A DNA stretch of 64,000 nt from DASZRZ01 sp963732925 (GCA_963732925.1 CAVTBJ010000015.1:1-64000), one strand, 5' to 3'; shown: positions 37,788-46,956, numbered from the stretch's first letter. Program-made: numbers and translations. Notes: generated by a model not told the origin, from the letters alone.

Positions 37788-38227
37788 ACCGGTGATCCTC
37801 CCGTCTTCCACTGAATGCTTTGGGGACTGATGCTTCGGAGACTGATTTTTCAGGAGCCCGATTCTACTCCAAGACCGGGCGGCAGAGGTGGAGGTAAATC
37901 GTGTGCTTCGCTAAGGACGGGAAAAGACAAAACGATCGTCACTGATCGAGAATATGGATCGAGAAAGCAAGAAGCGAAAACGAGAAAGAAAGTAATGCGG
38001 GAAAACCCTAATAGGGACTCTCAGGAATCATTTGCCGACTCCAGGCCCACAAGCAGGAAGCCTGCTGCGAATTGCAGGCTCGGGGAAAAAACCCACCCGC
38101 GGGCCGCTGGACAAACTTCTCCGCCTCAGTAAAAAATTCGATTGTACATGGGCGGGATTTTGCCTCATGGTTTGTATGGAGGGGAGTGTTCGCCGCTCGC
38201 GGCGCTGCCTGCTCTGCCGTCCAGCCG
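37788..38227. other. 440-base non-coding gap with a purine-rich tract
   Basis: No convincing gene. A purine-rich plus-strand tract at 37915-38010 (for example AAGCAAGAAGCGAAAACG) would give the leader of the aldo/keto reductase a pyrimidine-rich transcript, as in the gap upstream of the MFS gene at 4917. I see no hairpin with a T-run. Confidence 0.5.
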
Positions 38228-39019
38228 CTAAGGCACTAGAGTGGGAAGACCAGAGTGGACCGACCCGCGTTTACGGGCACAGAGCAGAAATTCGCGATTG
38301 CCTTCCCTTCCCAGGATCGGAGATTCCGTACAATCGATATCAGCAAAGCCAAGTTGAATCAGCGCGCGCCGTATCTTCTCGACGGCAGCGCTCTGTGCTT
38401 CGGGATCGCGCACGATACCGCCTTTTCCGACGTGCTCGCGGCCAGCCTCGAACTGGGGCTTGACCAGGACCACGATTTCGCCACGAGGGTTGTCGCGAAA
38501 GGCGGCGGCTGCAACCGTAGGCAGAACCAGCGCCGCCGATATGAAGGAAACGTCCATGGCGACGAAGCTGACAGCTTCGCCAATTTGTTCGGCGGTGAGA
38601 AAGCGAGCGTTGGTGCGCTCCAGCAGGCGCACCCGGGGATCGGCGCGCAGGCGGAAGTCCAGTTGCCCGTAGCCGGTATCCACGGCAATCACTCGCGCGG
38701 CCCCGTGCTGCAGCAGACAATCGGTGAAGCCGCCGGTGGAAGCCCCTACGTCCATGCAGATGCGGTCGGTGACTTCGATATGCCAATGGGAGAGAGCCTT
38801 TTCCAGCTTCAGGCCAGCACGTCCGACATAGCGAAGGTCCTCCCCCAAGAGGCGAAGGGTGGCCGAGTCCATCACTTGCGTGCCAGCCTTGGTAATCTTC
38901 TGCTCATCAACCAGTACCTTGCCTGCGAGAATCAGAGCCTGGGCGCGCTCACGCGAAGGAGCCAGGCCGCGGTCGACGAGGAGTTTGTCCAGACGCGCTT
39001 TGCGGGGACCGGCGATCAC
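38228..39019 (-). CDS. tlyA: TlyA-family rRNA (cytidine-2'-O-)methyltransferase
   Basis: A 263-residue protein. An S4 RNA-binding domain covers residues 1-65 (RLDKLLVDRGLAPSRERAQA), and a FtsJ/RrmJ-like methyltransferase follows, with the SAM motif DVGASTGGFTDCLLQHGA and the catalytic-region lysine in VLVKPQFEAGREHVGKGG. Family members methylate 16S and 23S rRNA at C1409 and C1920 and were first called hemolysins. Standalone gene; its start at 39019 gives the expected family length. Confidence 0.92.
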   Translation of the reverse strand: MIAGPRKARLDKLLVDRGLAPSRERAQALILAGKVLVDEQKITKAGTQVMDSATLRLLGEDLRYVGRAGLKLEKALSHWHIEVTDRICMDVGASTGGFTDCLLQHGAARVIAVDTGYGQLDFRLRADPRVRLLERTNARFLTAEQIGEAVSFVAMDVSFISAALVLPTVAAAAFRDNPRGEIVVLVKPQFEAGREHVGKGGIVRDPEAQSAAVEKIRRALIQLGFADIDCTESPILGREGNREFLLCARKRGSVHSGLPTLVP

Positions 39020-39273
39020 GCCAGTGAGGCTAGCACGGAAGCGCGGGAAAGACTTCTACTTACATTGACTTGCGGCAGCAGCACTCGTCTCTGTGCAAGA
39101 TGCAGAAGTCAGCCCGTGTTAAAGGCTTACGAACGGGATTGCCACGTTTTGCACAACGTTATCCACAAGCGTGTTGAAATCGATTGCGGAGCGGGGGTCG
39201 GGCGCGCATCCAACCAGGTCTGGAAGCGGGCCGGAACAATTGCGAAAGCTAAACTGACAGGGTTCGAGCACGA

Positions 39274-40104
39274 ATGCTAAAGTCCACCAGCCGGCCTGAC
39301 GGCAGAACGGAATTCACCGCGGAAGCACACGAAGTTTCTCGACGAACACCGCCAGTACCGAAGCCTGTGTTACGCGGGCTTTACCGGGCCCTTTTGTGCG
39401 CGCGCGAGGTTCGGGGGCGATCCCCGTCGGGGCAGCGGAACGTAGCGGACGGGATGGTTGCGGCGTGTACGCTGCCGCTGCGTCCGCAAGACCTGTTCAT
39501 TCCTCCGGCGGATCCGGTGGTGTTCCGGCAGTGCGAGGTTCTCAGCAACAATGGCGGCGCAAAAAGGCGCTTTCCCCAGGTGTTGCGCATCTCTCCCATG
39601 GCCCACTGGCAGGTCGCCATGGCCATGCATTTGGCACAAGGATGGAAGCAGCGGCGGCGGACGACGGCGGTGCTGGCAATGGTGCCGGAGGACTTCCTGT
39701 CGGGAATGCAGGGCCAGGCAACGCTCGAACTGCTGAGCGAAGTCCACGGGCAAAAGCTTCCGGTGGTCTATGTGACCCGCACGCTGGGAAGCCGCGGGGC
39801 CAAACGGGCCTCCGACCTGCATGCCCGCGGGATTCCGCGCATCGCCGTGGACGGAGGCGACGTGGTCGCGATCTATCGCGTGTGCCAGGAGGCGCTGCGC
39901 CGGGCACGGGAAGGAACCGGAGCCACGGTGGTCGATTGCCACTTCATGGGCCCGGCGGATGATGTCGCCTTTCTGGAATCCTTTCTGGAACGCTATGGCC
40001 TGTGGTCGCCGGGGTGGAAGCAACAGCTCCTGCGGGAAATTCGGCAGGCGCATGAAGACTCCCGTGCTGCAGCGAGCGCGAGTAACTCCTTGACCAAAGC
40101 TTAA
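39274..40104 (+). CDS. Degenerate 2-oxoacid dehydrogenase E1-alpha-like protein
   Basis: A 276-residue protein that matches the C-terminal part of E1-alpha subunits (PdhA/BkdA1 type). The region TAVLAMVPEDFLSGMQGQAT aligns with the VFxYFGDGATSEGDFHEAL region of active enzymes; the expected GDGA is VPED here, and the later NN is RT (VVYVTRTLGSRG). The GIP..VDGxDVxAIYxxxxEA core is well kept (GIPRIAVDGGDVVAIYRVCQ). The thiamine-diphosphate Mg-binding motif is therefore lost, and catalysis as an E1 is unlikely. No E1-beta, E2 or E3 gene is near. It may be regulatory or structural. Confidence 0.75.
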   Translation: MLKSTSRPDGRTEFTAEAHEVSRRTPPVPKPVLRGLYRALLCAREVRGRSPSGQRNVADGMVAACTLPLRPQDLFIPPADPVVFRQCEVLSNNGGAKRRFPQVLRISPMAHWQVAMAMHLAQGWKQRRRTTAVLAMVPEDFLSGMQGQATLELLSEVHGQKLPVVYVTRTLGSRGAKRASDLHARGIPRIAVDGGDVVAIYRVCQEALRRAREGTGATVVDCHFMGPADDVAFLESFLERYGLWSPGWKQQLLREIRQAHEDSRAAASASNSLTKA

Positions 40105-40233
40105 ACAACCTCATGTTGCGGCGCAGGGAGCAGGATGCGCCACGCCGGCTAAGTCGGTTCTATTTCCCCGGCAAGCTTGCCAAGCGAGCGCAAGGCGCGG
40201 TCTAATGGGTGCCCACCTTTGCAGGGGAGGCAC

Positions 40234-41550
40234 ATGGAACCACTCGGGTCAGAGGCAGTAACTGCGCGCAGGCAAGCCGCTATCGCGCCCGGAGTCCCCG
40301 CCAGCCACGCCCGCTACTGGGTGGTGGTGTTCGCCGTCACCCTGGCGATTCTTTCCTACATCGATCGCGTGGCGATTTCGCAGGCAGCGATCCCTATTTC
40401 CAGTGAGCTTGGCTTTGACCACGCGGAGATGGGATTGATTTTCGGCGCATTCGCGCTGGCCTATGCCCTGTTTGAGATTCCCAGCGGATGGCTGGGCGAT
40501 TGGATGGGCGCCAAGAAGGTTCTGATCCGCATTGTTCTGGCGTGGTCCAGCTTTACGGCGCTGACGGGTGCGGCCTGGAGTTTCCGCTCGCTGTGGATCA
40601 TTCGCTTTCTGTTCGGCACCGGCGAGGCGGGCTGCTTTCCCAATCTGACGAAGGCATTCAGCGTATGGCTGCCGACGACCGAGCGCATCCGTGCCCAGGG
40701 AATCATGTGGTCGTTCGCACGCTGGGGCGGAGCGTTCACTCCGCCGCTGGTCATCCTGGCCTTCCACTATATGAGCTGGCGGTGGTCCTTTGCCTCATTC
40801 GGGCTGCTGGGCCTGATCTGGTGCTTCTTCTTTGCCCGCTGGTTTAAGGACCGTCCCACCGAACATCCGTCGGTGAACGCGGGGGAACGAGAACTGCTGA
40901 AGGATGTCTCCGACTACGGGCAGAGTCATGGCGACGTGCCCTGGAAGCGGCTGGTTTCCAATGGATCGGTGCTGCTGCTGTGGGCGCAGTACTGGTGCTT
41001 TTCCTTCACCTGGTATTTTTACATCACCTGGCTTCCCACGTATTTACAGGATTACTACAAGCTCAACGCTCAAAGCGCCTCCTTCTTCGCAGTTCTTCCC
41101 CTGCTATTTGGCGGCTTCGGTTCGCTGGTTTGCGGCTTCGGGGCTGCCCGTGTCGGTCGCTGGTTCGGCAGCGCCAAGAACACGCAGAAGGGAATCTCCG
41201 TCGTGGGATTCATGATGTCGGCGAGCTTCCTGGCGATTGTGACCGTCATGCCCAATCCCATGCTGGCGATGCTCGCCATGGGAATGGCCAGCTTCTCCAA
41301 CGATCTTGTAATGCCCATCGCATGGAATGCCTGCATGGATATTGGCGGGAAGTACGCGGGAACGGTTTCCGGATCGATGAATATGATGGGAAATTTGGCC
41401 GGCTTTGTGGCCCCTGTGGTTGGCGGATTCCTGCTGGACGCCACTCATAACAATTGGAATCTCTTCATTTACGTGAATGCCGCCGTGGGAATTCTGGGCG
41501 CCATTTGCTGGCTATTTATCGATCCCACCACCCGGTTGGAGGAAGCGTAG
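40234..41550 (+). CDS. MFS transporter, anion:cation symporter (ACS) type
   Basis: A 438-residue permease from ATG 40234, with GGGGAGG upstream. Twelve helices are predicted. The early motif LSYIDRVAISQAAIPISSEL with GWLGDWMGAKKVLIR fits the ACS branch (ExuT/GudP-like carriers of hexuronates, tartrate or glucarate), as does RFLFGTGEAGCFPNLTKAFS. It is probably an uptake system for an organic anion; the exact substrate cannot be told. No catabolic genes adjoin it. Confidence 0.88.
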   Translation: MEPLGSEAVTARRQAAIAPGVPASHARYWVVVFAVTLAILSYIDRVAISQAAIPISSELGFDHAEMGLIFGAFALAYALFEIPSGWLGDWMGAKKVLIRIVLAWSSFTALTGAAWSFRSLWIIRFLFGTGEAGCFPNLTKAFSVWLPTTERIRAQGIMWSFARWGGAFTPPLVILAFHYMSWRWSFASFGLLGLIWCFFFARWFKDRPTEHPSVNAGERELLKDVSDYGQSHGDVPWKRLVSNGSVLLLWAQYWCFSFTWYFYITWLPTYLQDYYKLNAQSASFFAVLPLLFGGFGSLVCGFGAARVGRWFGSAKNTQKGISVVGFMMSASFLAIVTVMPNPMLAMLAMGMASFSNDLVMPIAWNACMDIGGKYAGTVSGSMNMMGNLAGFVAPVVGGFLLDATHNNWNLFIYVNAAVGILGAICWLFIDPTTRLEEA

Positions 41551-41681
41551 GACTTCGGGGGAGAACGCGCTTCGCATAGGAGGCCGGGTTGGCGCCACTC
41601 CGCTCTTCGCCCCCCTCGGACAGAGCGCCCTCGCAAAGACTGAACGCCTGCTCCTGACAATCTGAATTCCAGGGATCCCTT

Positions 41682-41776
41682 CACCACAAAAGACACGAAG
41701 GTTACACAAGGATCCACAGAGATTTCCTGGAAGTGCCTTCGTGCTACCTTGGCGTTCTTTGTAGTTGGCTTTTGTT
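41682..41776. repeat. Dispersed intergenic repeat, copy A
   Basis: About 90 bases between the ACS transporter and plsC. The left arm contains ACCACAAAAGACACGAAGG and the right arm TGCTACCTTGGCGTTCTTTG, which are imperfect inverted copies of each other. The copy at 56345-56431 is the same element in the opposite orientation, at roughly 80 percent identity by eye. Confidence 0.8.
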
Positions 41777-41785
41777 TTTAGATTC

Positions 41786-42526
41786 CTACGCCCGTCGCTC
41801 CGGCGGCAGGGCGCTGGAGATGCTCTCGCGCACCGCCTGCATGAGAGCGTCGCGGCTAGGGTAGTCCGCGGGATTCAGCGGGGCATGAAAGACGATCGAT
41901 GCGGGTCCGGAGCGCATCCAGATGCTGCCTTTGGGCCACAGAACATCCGTGTTCAGGATGGTGATGGGCACGACTGGAGCCTCCGTCTCCTTGGCGAGAA
42001 AGAATGGTCCCTTCTTGAACGGCAGCAAGCGGCCGTCGGGGGAGCGCGTCCCTTCGGGGAAGATGGTGAGGTTAATCCCCTCGCCCAGAACCTTGGCGGC
42101 GATGCGCAGGCTGGCCTTGGCGGCTTCGCGATTGTTGCGGTCCACGGGCACAAAGGAACCCATGAGGAAGCCGCGTCCCAGAATGGGGATGCGAAACAGC
42201 TCCTTTTTGGCCAGAACAGAAGTGCGCCGCGGGATCAGCGGGATGAGCATGGGCGGGTCAAGATTGGACACGTGGTTGGACATGAATATGAACGTTCCCT
42301 GCGGGTCGAGCCGGTCCCGGCCGATCACCTCCGGACGGGCGCCGGCGATGCGGACTCCGGCGAGCGCGACCCAGCAACCGAATTTATAGAGGAAGTCGAT
42401 TTTGCCGCTAAGGAAGGTCCAGGGAAATCCGACGAGAGCGCAAATGGGAACCATGACCACCCAGAAGACATAGGTGAGAAGCGAACGCGCGACCGAGAGG
42501 ATGGACGGCCTACTGCCGGCTGGCAT
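41786..42526 (-). CDS. plsC: 1-acyl-sn-glycerol-3-phosphate acyltransferase
   Basis: A 246-residue protein from ATG 42526, overlapping the end of the M61 gene by 17 bases. The HX4D motif is NHVSNLDPP, and FPEGTRSPDGR is the phosphate-binding motif; the third block is PVDRNNREAA and the fourth TPI-like VVPITIL. An N-terminal membrane helix (about residues 10-35) anchors it in the inner membrane. It adds the second acyl chain to lysophosphatidic acid in phospholipid synthesis. Its placement in an operon with envelope genes is in line with its role. Confidence 0.93.
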   Translation of the reverse strand: MPAGSRPSILSVARSLLTYVFWVVMVPICALVGFPWTFLSGKIDFLYKFGCWVALAGVRIAGARPEVIGRDRLDPQGTFIFMSNHVSNLDPPMLIPLIPRRTSVLAKKELFRIPILGRGFLMGSFVPVDRNNREAAKASLRIAAKVLGEGINLTIFPEGTRSPDGRLLPFKKGPFFLAKETEAPVVPITILNTDVLWPKGSIWMRSGPASIVFHAPLNPADYPSRDALMQAVRESISSALPPERRA

Positions 42527-44366
42527 TGGCGGAATCCCCGCTGAGCCAGGCAGCGCGGCGGGCGCGCTGCTCGGGCGTGAGATGGTCGGCGGAGACAAGT
42601 TCAAACGACCTTTCTTTCTTTTCGCCCACCGCAAAGGTCACTTCGCGGGTTCCGGAGGGACCGCTGAGGCGCAGGTGAACGCTCTGGCCGGGGCGAACAT
42701 CGGCGGTCAGGCGATCCCAACTGTTCACCGTGGTCATGCCATTCCATTGCAGGACAGAGTCGCCCACGCGAACACCCGCGTTCTCGGCGGGACTGCCGGC
42801 TTCCACACTCGTCGCCAGGGGGAAGCCTGCGGAATCCACCGAGACGCCAATGCCCAGGTCGGTCGTGTTGTAGGACCGCTGCTTTAACTCCAGGCCCACG
42901 GTGCGAAACAGACGATCATAGGGCAGCGCTTCGGTTCCGGCAACAAAGGAGCCGAAGAACGAGCGGAAGTCGCTGCCGGTAACGGCTTCCACCGCCTGGC
43001 GGATGCCCTCCGAGCCGGCATAAAAGCGCCCCTTGCGGGCATAGTTCTGGTTCATCCACTGGAATACGTCGCGCAGGGACTTACTTCCGGCGGTGGCCTC
43101 GCGTATGGCCAGATCGAGCAGGACGCTGACGATCTCGCCCTTGTTGTAGTAGGAGATGCTGCGCTCGGGCAGATTGTAGAACGAGTACTTGTCGAGCCAG
43201 GTATCGAGACTGGATTGTTCGGCTGACTGATAGAGATGCGCAGGACGATTCTCCAGCGTAGTGATGGCCTCGCCGAGATGCGCCAGATAATCCTCGTCAT
43301 CGATGAGTCCGGCGCGCAGCAGGATGTATTCGCCAACGGTGTTGGTGGCTCCTTCGCAGAACCACAGCGAATCGGTGAAGTTCTCGCGGGTATAGTCTAC
43401 CGGCTCGAGGGATGCGGGACGGATGCGCTTCACATTCCACAGGTGAAAGAACTCGTGAGCGGTAATGCTGGCGATGGACTCAGGATTGGCACGTACGGTG
43501 CCGGCCGAGAGATCGATGGCGGTGGAATAGGAGTGCTCCATGCCTCCGCCGGGCGGGCCGCGGCGAAAGCGGTAAAGGAAGAGATACTGCTGAAAGGGAC
43601 GGTCCTGCATCCAGTCGACGGCAGCGGAGACGATCCGGCGCACTACCGACTCGATCGCTTCGGCATTATAGTTGGCGGCATCGGCATCGATCGCGATGCG
43701 GTACTTCGCCCCGTTCTCCACGAAGGACAACTCGCGGAAGGAACCGATTTCCACCGGAGAGTCCACCATCTGGTCATAGCTGGCGGCGGAAAAGTCATGA
43801 TCCGAGCCCGCCATGGCGGTGGCGATATGCCATCCATGGGGAAGGCGGGTAAAGCGGACCGTGATAGGAAGTTTGCGTCCGCCAACGGGATACATGAGAA
43901 ACCATGCGAGATTGAAGAACGCATGCTCCTGGTCCAGTTGTGCTCCGAAGGGGCCGGACTCATTGGCGTAAAAATCGTAATGCAGCTGAAAACCGGCGCC
44001 GGCGTCCGCCACCTCCCAGGTGGTCTTGTCGGTTTTGCGGATGGGAAGAGGATGGTCCTGGGGATCAGCCGCAGTGACTGCCCCGGTGACGTACTGGGCA
44101 AAATCCCTGACCTGGTAGAGAGCATTCCACACCGGTAACTGCAGCTCGCGGGTAGGGGCGCCCGGCGGCACTTGCATAGTGACGTGAACCAGATGGCGGC
44201 CGGGGTCATGCAAGTCGACGCTGTAGGCAACGACAGAATTCGATACTGCCGCGGAGGCTGAAGGCGCGGCTTCCGTGGCGGCCTGCGGCACAGCTTCAGC
44301 GTTGGCGGATGCCAGCAGCAACGGCAGCAGCCAGAGCAGAGCAGCGGTGAACCTGCGGCGACTCAG
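42510..44366 (-). CDS. M61-family glycyl aminopeptidase with C-terminal PDZ domain
   Basis: About 618 residues. The start I prefer is CTG at 44366, giving a perfect signal peptide (LSRRRFTAALLWLLPLLLAS) and overlapping the mpl stop as CTGA; the first TTG (44321) would cut the signal in half. The N-terminal domain is followed by the zinc site HEFFHLWN and the later catalytic-region glutamate WFCEGATNTVGEY. A PDZ domain ends it (LGIGVSVDSAGFPLATSVEA). M61 enzymes are secreted or periplasmic peptidases. Gene overlap with mpl and plsC suggests a single transcript. Confidence 0.85.
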   Translation of the reverse strand: MSRRRFTAALLWLLPLLLASANAEAVPQAATEAAPSASAAVSNSVVAYSVDLHDPGRHLVHVTMQVPPGAPTRELQLPVWNALYQVRDFAQYVTGAVTAADPQDHPLPIRKTDKTTWEVADAGAGFQLHYDFYANESGPFGAQLDQEHAFFNLAWFLMYPVGGRKLPITVRFTRLPHGWHIATAMAGSDHDFSAASYDQMVDSPVEIGSFRELSFVENGAKYRIAIDADAANYNAEAIESVVRRIVSAAVDWMQDRPFQQYLFLYRFRRGPPGGGMEHSYSTAIDLSAGTVRANPESIASITAHEFFHLWNVKRIRPASLEPVDYTRENFTDSLWFCEGATNTVGEYILLRAGLIDDEDYLAHLGEAITTLENRPAHLYQSAEQSSLDTWLDKYSFYNLPERSISYYNKGEIVSVLLDLAIREATAGSKSLRDVFQWMNQNYARKGRFYAGSEGIRQAVEAVTGSDFRSFFGSFVAGTEALPYDRLFRTVGLELKQRSYNTTDLGIGVSVDSAGFPLATSVEAGSPAENAGVRVGDSVLQWNGMTTVNSWDRLTADVRPGQSVHLRLSGPSGTREVTFAVGEKKERSFELVSADHLTPEQRARRAAWLSGDSANASRQ

Positions 44367-45820
44367 ACGGGAACCTCGCGCGCAAGGGATTGCAGGCGGG
44401 CAGGCAGCTTGTCATAGATGCCGCCAAAACCGCCGTTGGAGAGGATCGCCACCACGTCTCCGGGAACGAGTTCCGGCGCAATGCCGGCGACGATCGCGTC
44501 CGCGTCGGCGAACTGGCGTGCACGAGTGCCGCGCCGGTTCAGTTCGGTTACCACGGCATTGAGGTCCAGCCGCTCGCATTCGGGAATAGCCTCCGACTTG
44601 AACACGCCGGCAAGAATGACCTGGTCCGCAAGAGCGAGGCTGGACACCAGCTCCTCCTGAAAAATATTGCGTCGCAGAGTATTGGAGCGAGGCTCCAGCA
44701 GGGTCCACAGGCGGCGTCCGGGATAGCGGGTACGCAGGGCTTTGAGGGTCCCGGCTATGGCAGTGGGGTGGTGCGCGAAGTCGTCGATGATGGTGATGCC
44801 ACGAATTTCGGCTTTGACCTCCAGGCGGCGCTTCACGCTCTTGAAGCCCCGCAGCGCCTCGGCGATTGCCTCCGGCGCGATGCCATAACCGGCGGCCAGA
44901 GCGGCGGCGGCCGTGGCATTGAGCACGTTGTATTCGCCGGCCAGGTCGAACTCGAACCTGCCCCACGGCTTCCCCTCCCGCAGAACCGACCAGCGGGTGC
45001 GTTGCGGCTCAAACACCAGCTCAGCGATGCGCCAGTACGAGGATTCCGCAAATCCGTAGCGCTCCACCGGACATAGGGCTTTGGCGAGGCATTGGTCGAC
45101 ATTGCCCTCGGCGTCATAAGCCACGATGCGTCCGCGGCGCGGGACGAGGTTCACCAGGCGCCTGAAGGCGGTCTTGACCGCATCGAGGTCACGGTAGATG
45201 TCGGCATGGTCAAACTCGACCGAGGTAAGGATGACGGAGTCGGGGAAGTAGTGGAGGAACTTGGGACCTTTGTCGAAGAACGCTGTGTCGTATTCGTCGC
45301 CTTCGAGAATGAATTCGGAACCGCTGCCCACCTGGATGCTGGCGCCGAAGTTTTCCGCGATGCCTCCGATGAGAAACGACGGCGAACGTCCAGCAGACTG
45401 GAAGATCCAGGCGAGCATGGAAGTGGTAGTGGTCTTGCCGTGGGTGCCGGTCACCACTAGCCGCTCGCGTTCGCGGAGGAATTCGTCAAACAGCACCTGG
45501 GGCAGCGAGGCGAAGGGAATGCGCCGGTCGAGCACGCACTCCAGTTCGGGATTGCCCCGCGAGATGGCGTTCCCGATGATGACCAGATCGGGAGCAGGAT
45601 TGAGATTGGCTTCGGCGTAGGGCTGCGAGACGGGAATACGCAATGCGTCCAGAAAATCCGACATGGGCGGATATACCGCGGCATCCGATCCCGTGATGCG
45701 GAAGCCACGCCGCTGCAGCAGCGCCGCCAGCGACGCCATGGCGGTGCCGCAGATACCGATGAGGTGAATGTGTTTCAAGGCGGTTGCTGAGTTCCCTCGG
45801 CGGCTAAAGCCGCCAGTCAT
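44363..45820 (-). CDS. mpl: UDP-N-acetylmuramate:L-alanyl-gamma-D-glutamyl-meso-DAP ligase
   Basis: A 485-residue Mur-ligase-family enzyme that joins recycled tripeptide to UDP-MurNAc. The dinucleotide-like GICGTAMASLAALLQRRG opens it; the P-loop is VVTGTHGKTTTTSML, then EGDEYDTAFFDKGPK and SVEFDHADIYRDLD, the last typical of Mpl rather than MurC. The C-terminal DDFAHHPTAIAGTLKALRTR is also a hallmark. The true start may be TTG 45778 (LKHIHLIGICG), 14 residues inside the ATG at 45820. The upstream LdcA gene supplies the tripeptide substrate. Confidence 0.92.
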   Translation of the reverse strand: MTGGFSRRGNSATALKHIHLIGICGTAMASLAALLQRRGFRITGSDAAVYPPMSDFLDALRIPVSQPYAEANLNPAPDLVIIGNAISRGNPELECVLDRRIPFASLPQVLFDEFLRERERLVVTGTHGKTTTTSMLAWIFQSAGRSPSFLIGGIAENFGASIQVGSGSEFILEGDEYDTAFFDKGPKFLHYFPDSVILTSVEFDHADIYRDLDAVKTAFRRLVNLVPRRGRIVAYDAEGNVDQCLAKALCPVERYGFAESSYWRIAELVFEPQRTRWSVLREGKPWGRFEFDLAGEYNVLNATAAAALAAGYGIAPEAIAEALRGFKSVKRRLEVKAEIRGITIIDDFAHHPTAIAGTLKALRTRYPGRRLWTLLEPRSNTLRRNIFQEELVSSLALADQVILAGVFKSEAIPECERLDLNAVVTELNRRGTRARQFADADAIVAGIAPELVPGDVVAILSNGGFGGIYDKLPARLQSLAREVPV

Positions 45821-45856
45821 TTGATCACGTTGCAGCGCGGTTGAAGCCGCGCCCGT
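45795..45856. repeat. Twin-hairpin intergenic element
   Basis: Two perfect short hairpins in tandem: GGCGGCT aa AGCCGCC (45799-45814), then GCGCGG ttgaag CCGCGC (45835-45852), with TTGATCACGTTGCA between. This is the pattern of a dispersed acidobacterial intergenic element, known to me from related genomes. It lies between ldcA and mpl, just upstream of the mpl start (45820 or 45778), so part of it may overlap the mpl leader. Confidence 0.6.
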
Positions 45857-45907
45857 TCAAAGCAGTTGGTCCATCTGGATCAAGGCAGCAGGCACCGCGC
45901 TCGCTGT

Positions 45908-46897
45908 TCAGGATATACGAACTGCCGAGGATCCGGTAAGAACGGTCGCGGGTTCGAGTATCTGAAGGCGCACGTCCCGCTGGCCAACGACAAGCTGGGC
46001 GCGGACCCCCAGGGGCAGAGTCACATTCTCCCGGGTTACGTGTCCGGAGCGCAGGCCATAGGCGACAGGAATCCCCAAGTCGCCGACAACCCGGCGGATG
46101 ACCTCCTGCAGGGTGTAGCCCTGATCGGCGGTCTGGATGCAGTCCAGCATCTCACCGAAGATGATGCCGCGCACGCCGTCGAGTTTGCCGCTGAACTTCA
46201 GTTGCATCAGCATGCGGTCAATCTGGTAAGGCTTGGCGTTGACGTCCTCGAGAAAGAGGATTTTGTCCCGGGTGTGGATTTCATAGGGCGTGCCAAGCGA
46301 GGCCACGAGGATGGACAGGCATCCGCCATAGAGAGAACCTTCGGCGCGGCCGGGCAGAAGCGGGAGGAAATCCTGAAAAGCCGCATCGTCTGAGCCGAGC
46401 TGCCACTCGGAGGTACCGCACAGGGCGGCGTTCCATGAGGGCAGATGGACACCATTTTCGGAACCGAAGTCCTTGATTGCCATGGGACCGTGAAATGTCA
46501 CCAGGCCGACGGCATCGTGAAGATACGTGAGCAGGCAGGTGAGGTCGCTGTATCCGACAAGAATTTTGGGATGGCGGCGGATCAGGTCGAGGTCGAGCAG
46601 CGGCAGCAGGTAGTTCGAGCCGTAGCCTCCGCGGGCGCACAGGATGGCGCGAATCCCGGAGTCGGCAAAGGCGCGATGCAGTTCGTCGGCGCGGCGCGCC
46701 GCCGAGCCCGCAAAATAGAGATCCTGCTTGAAGATTCCGGGGTCGTACTGCGGCTGATAACCCAAGGCGCGAAGACGCTCGGCGCCCCGCTCCAGTGCCT
46801 CCCGGCGAATGTTGGACGCGGGCGCCAGCAGAGCAATCTTGTCGCCCGGACGGAGCGGAGGTGGCTTGAGCAGCGAGTTGCCGAGGTCAGGTTTCAA
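45908..46897 (-). CDS. ldcA: LD-carboxypeptidase (peptidase S66)
   Basis: A 329-residue cytosolic serine peptidase that removes the terminal D-Ala from recycled murein tetrapeptides, giving the tripeptide used by Mpl. The catalytic Ser is in ARGGYGSNYLLPLLD, the Glu in FLEDVNAKPYQIDRML, and the His in LRSGHVTRENVTLPLG. The start is TTG 46897 (LKPDLGNSLLKPPPLRPGDK). It lies 87 bases upstream of mpl in the same direction, which joins two successive steps of peptidoglycan recycling. Confidence 0.9.
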   Translation of the reverse strand: MKPDLGNSLLKPPPLRPGDKIALLAPASNIRREALERGAERLRALGYQPQYDPGIFKQDLYFAGSAARRADELHRAFADSGIRAILCARGGYGSNYLLPLLDLDLIRRHPKILVGYSDLTCLLTYLHDAVGLVTFHGPMAIKDFGSENGVHLPSWNAALCGTSEWQLGSDDAAFQDFLPLLPGRAEGSLYGGCLSILVASLGTPYEIHTRDKILFLEDVNAKPYQIDRMLMQLKFSGKLDGVRGIIFGEMLDCIQTADQGYTLQEVIRRVVGDLGIPVAYGLRSGHVTRENVTLPLGVRAQLVVGQRDVRLQILEPATVLTGSSAVRIS

Positions 46898-46956
46898 GGC
46901 GGCTGTCGTTGGTTCAGGATGACAGAGCGCGCGCCGCGATGCAATTACGAGGGGTT

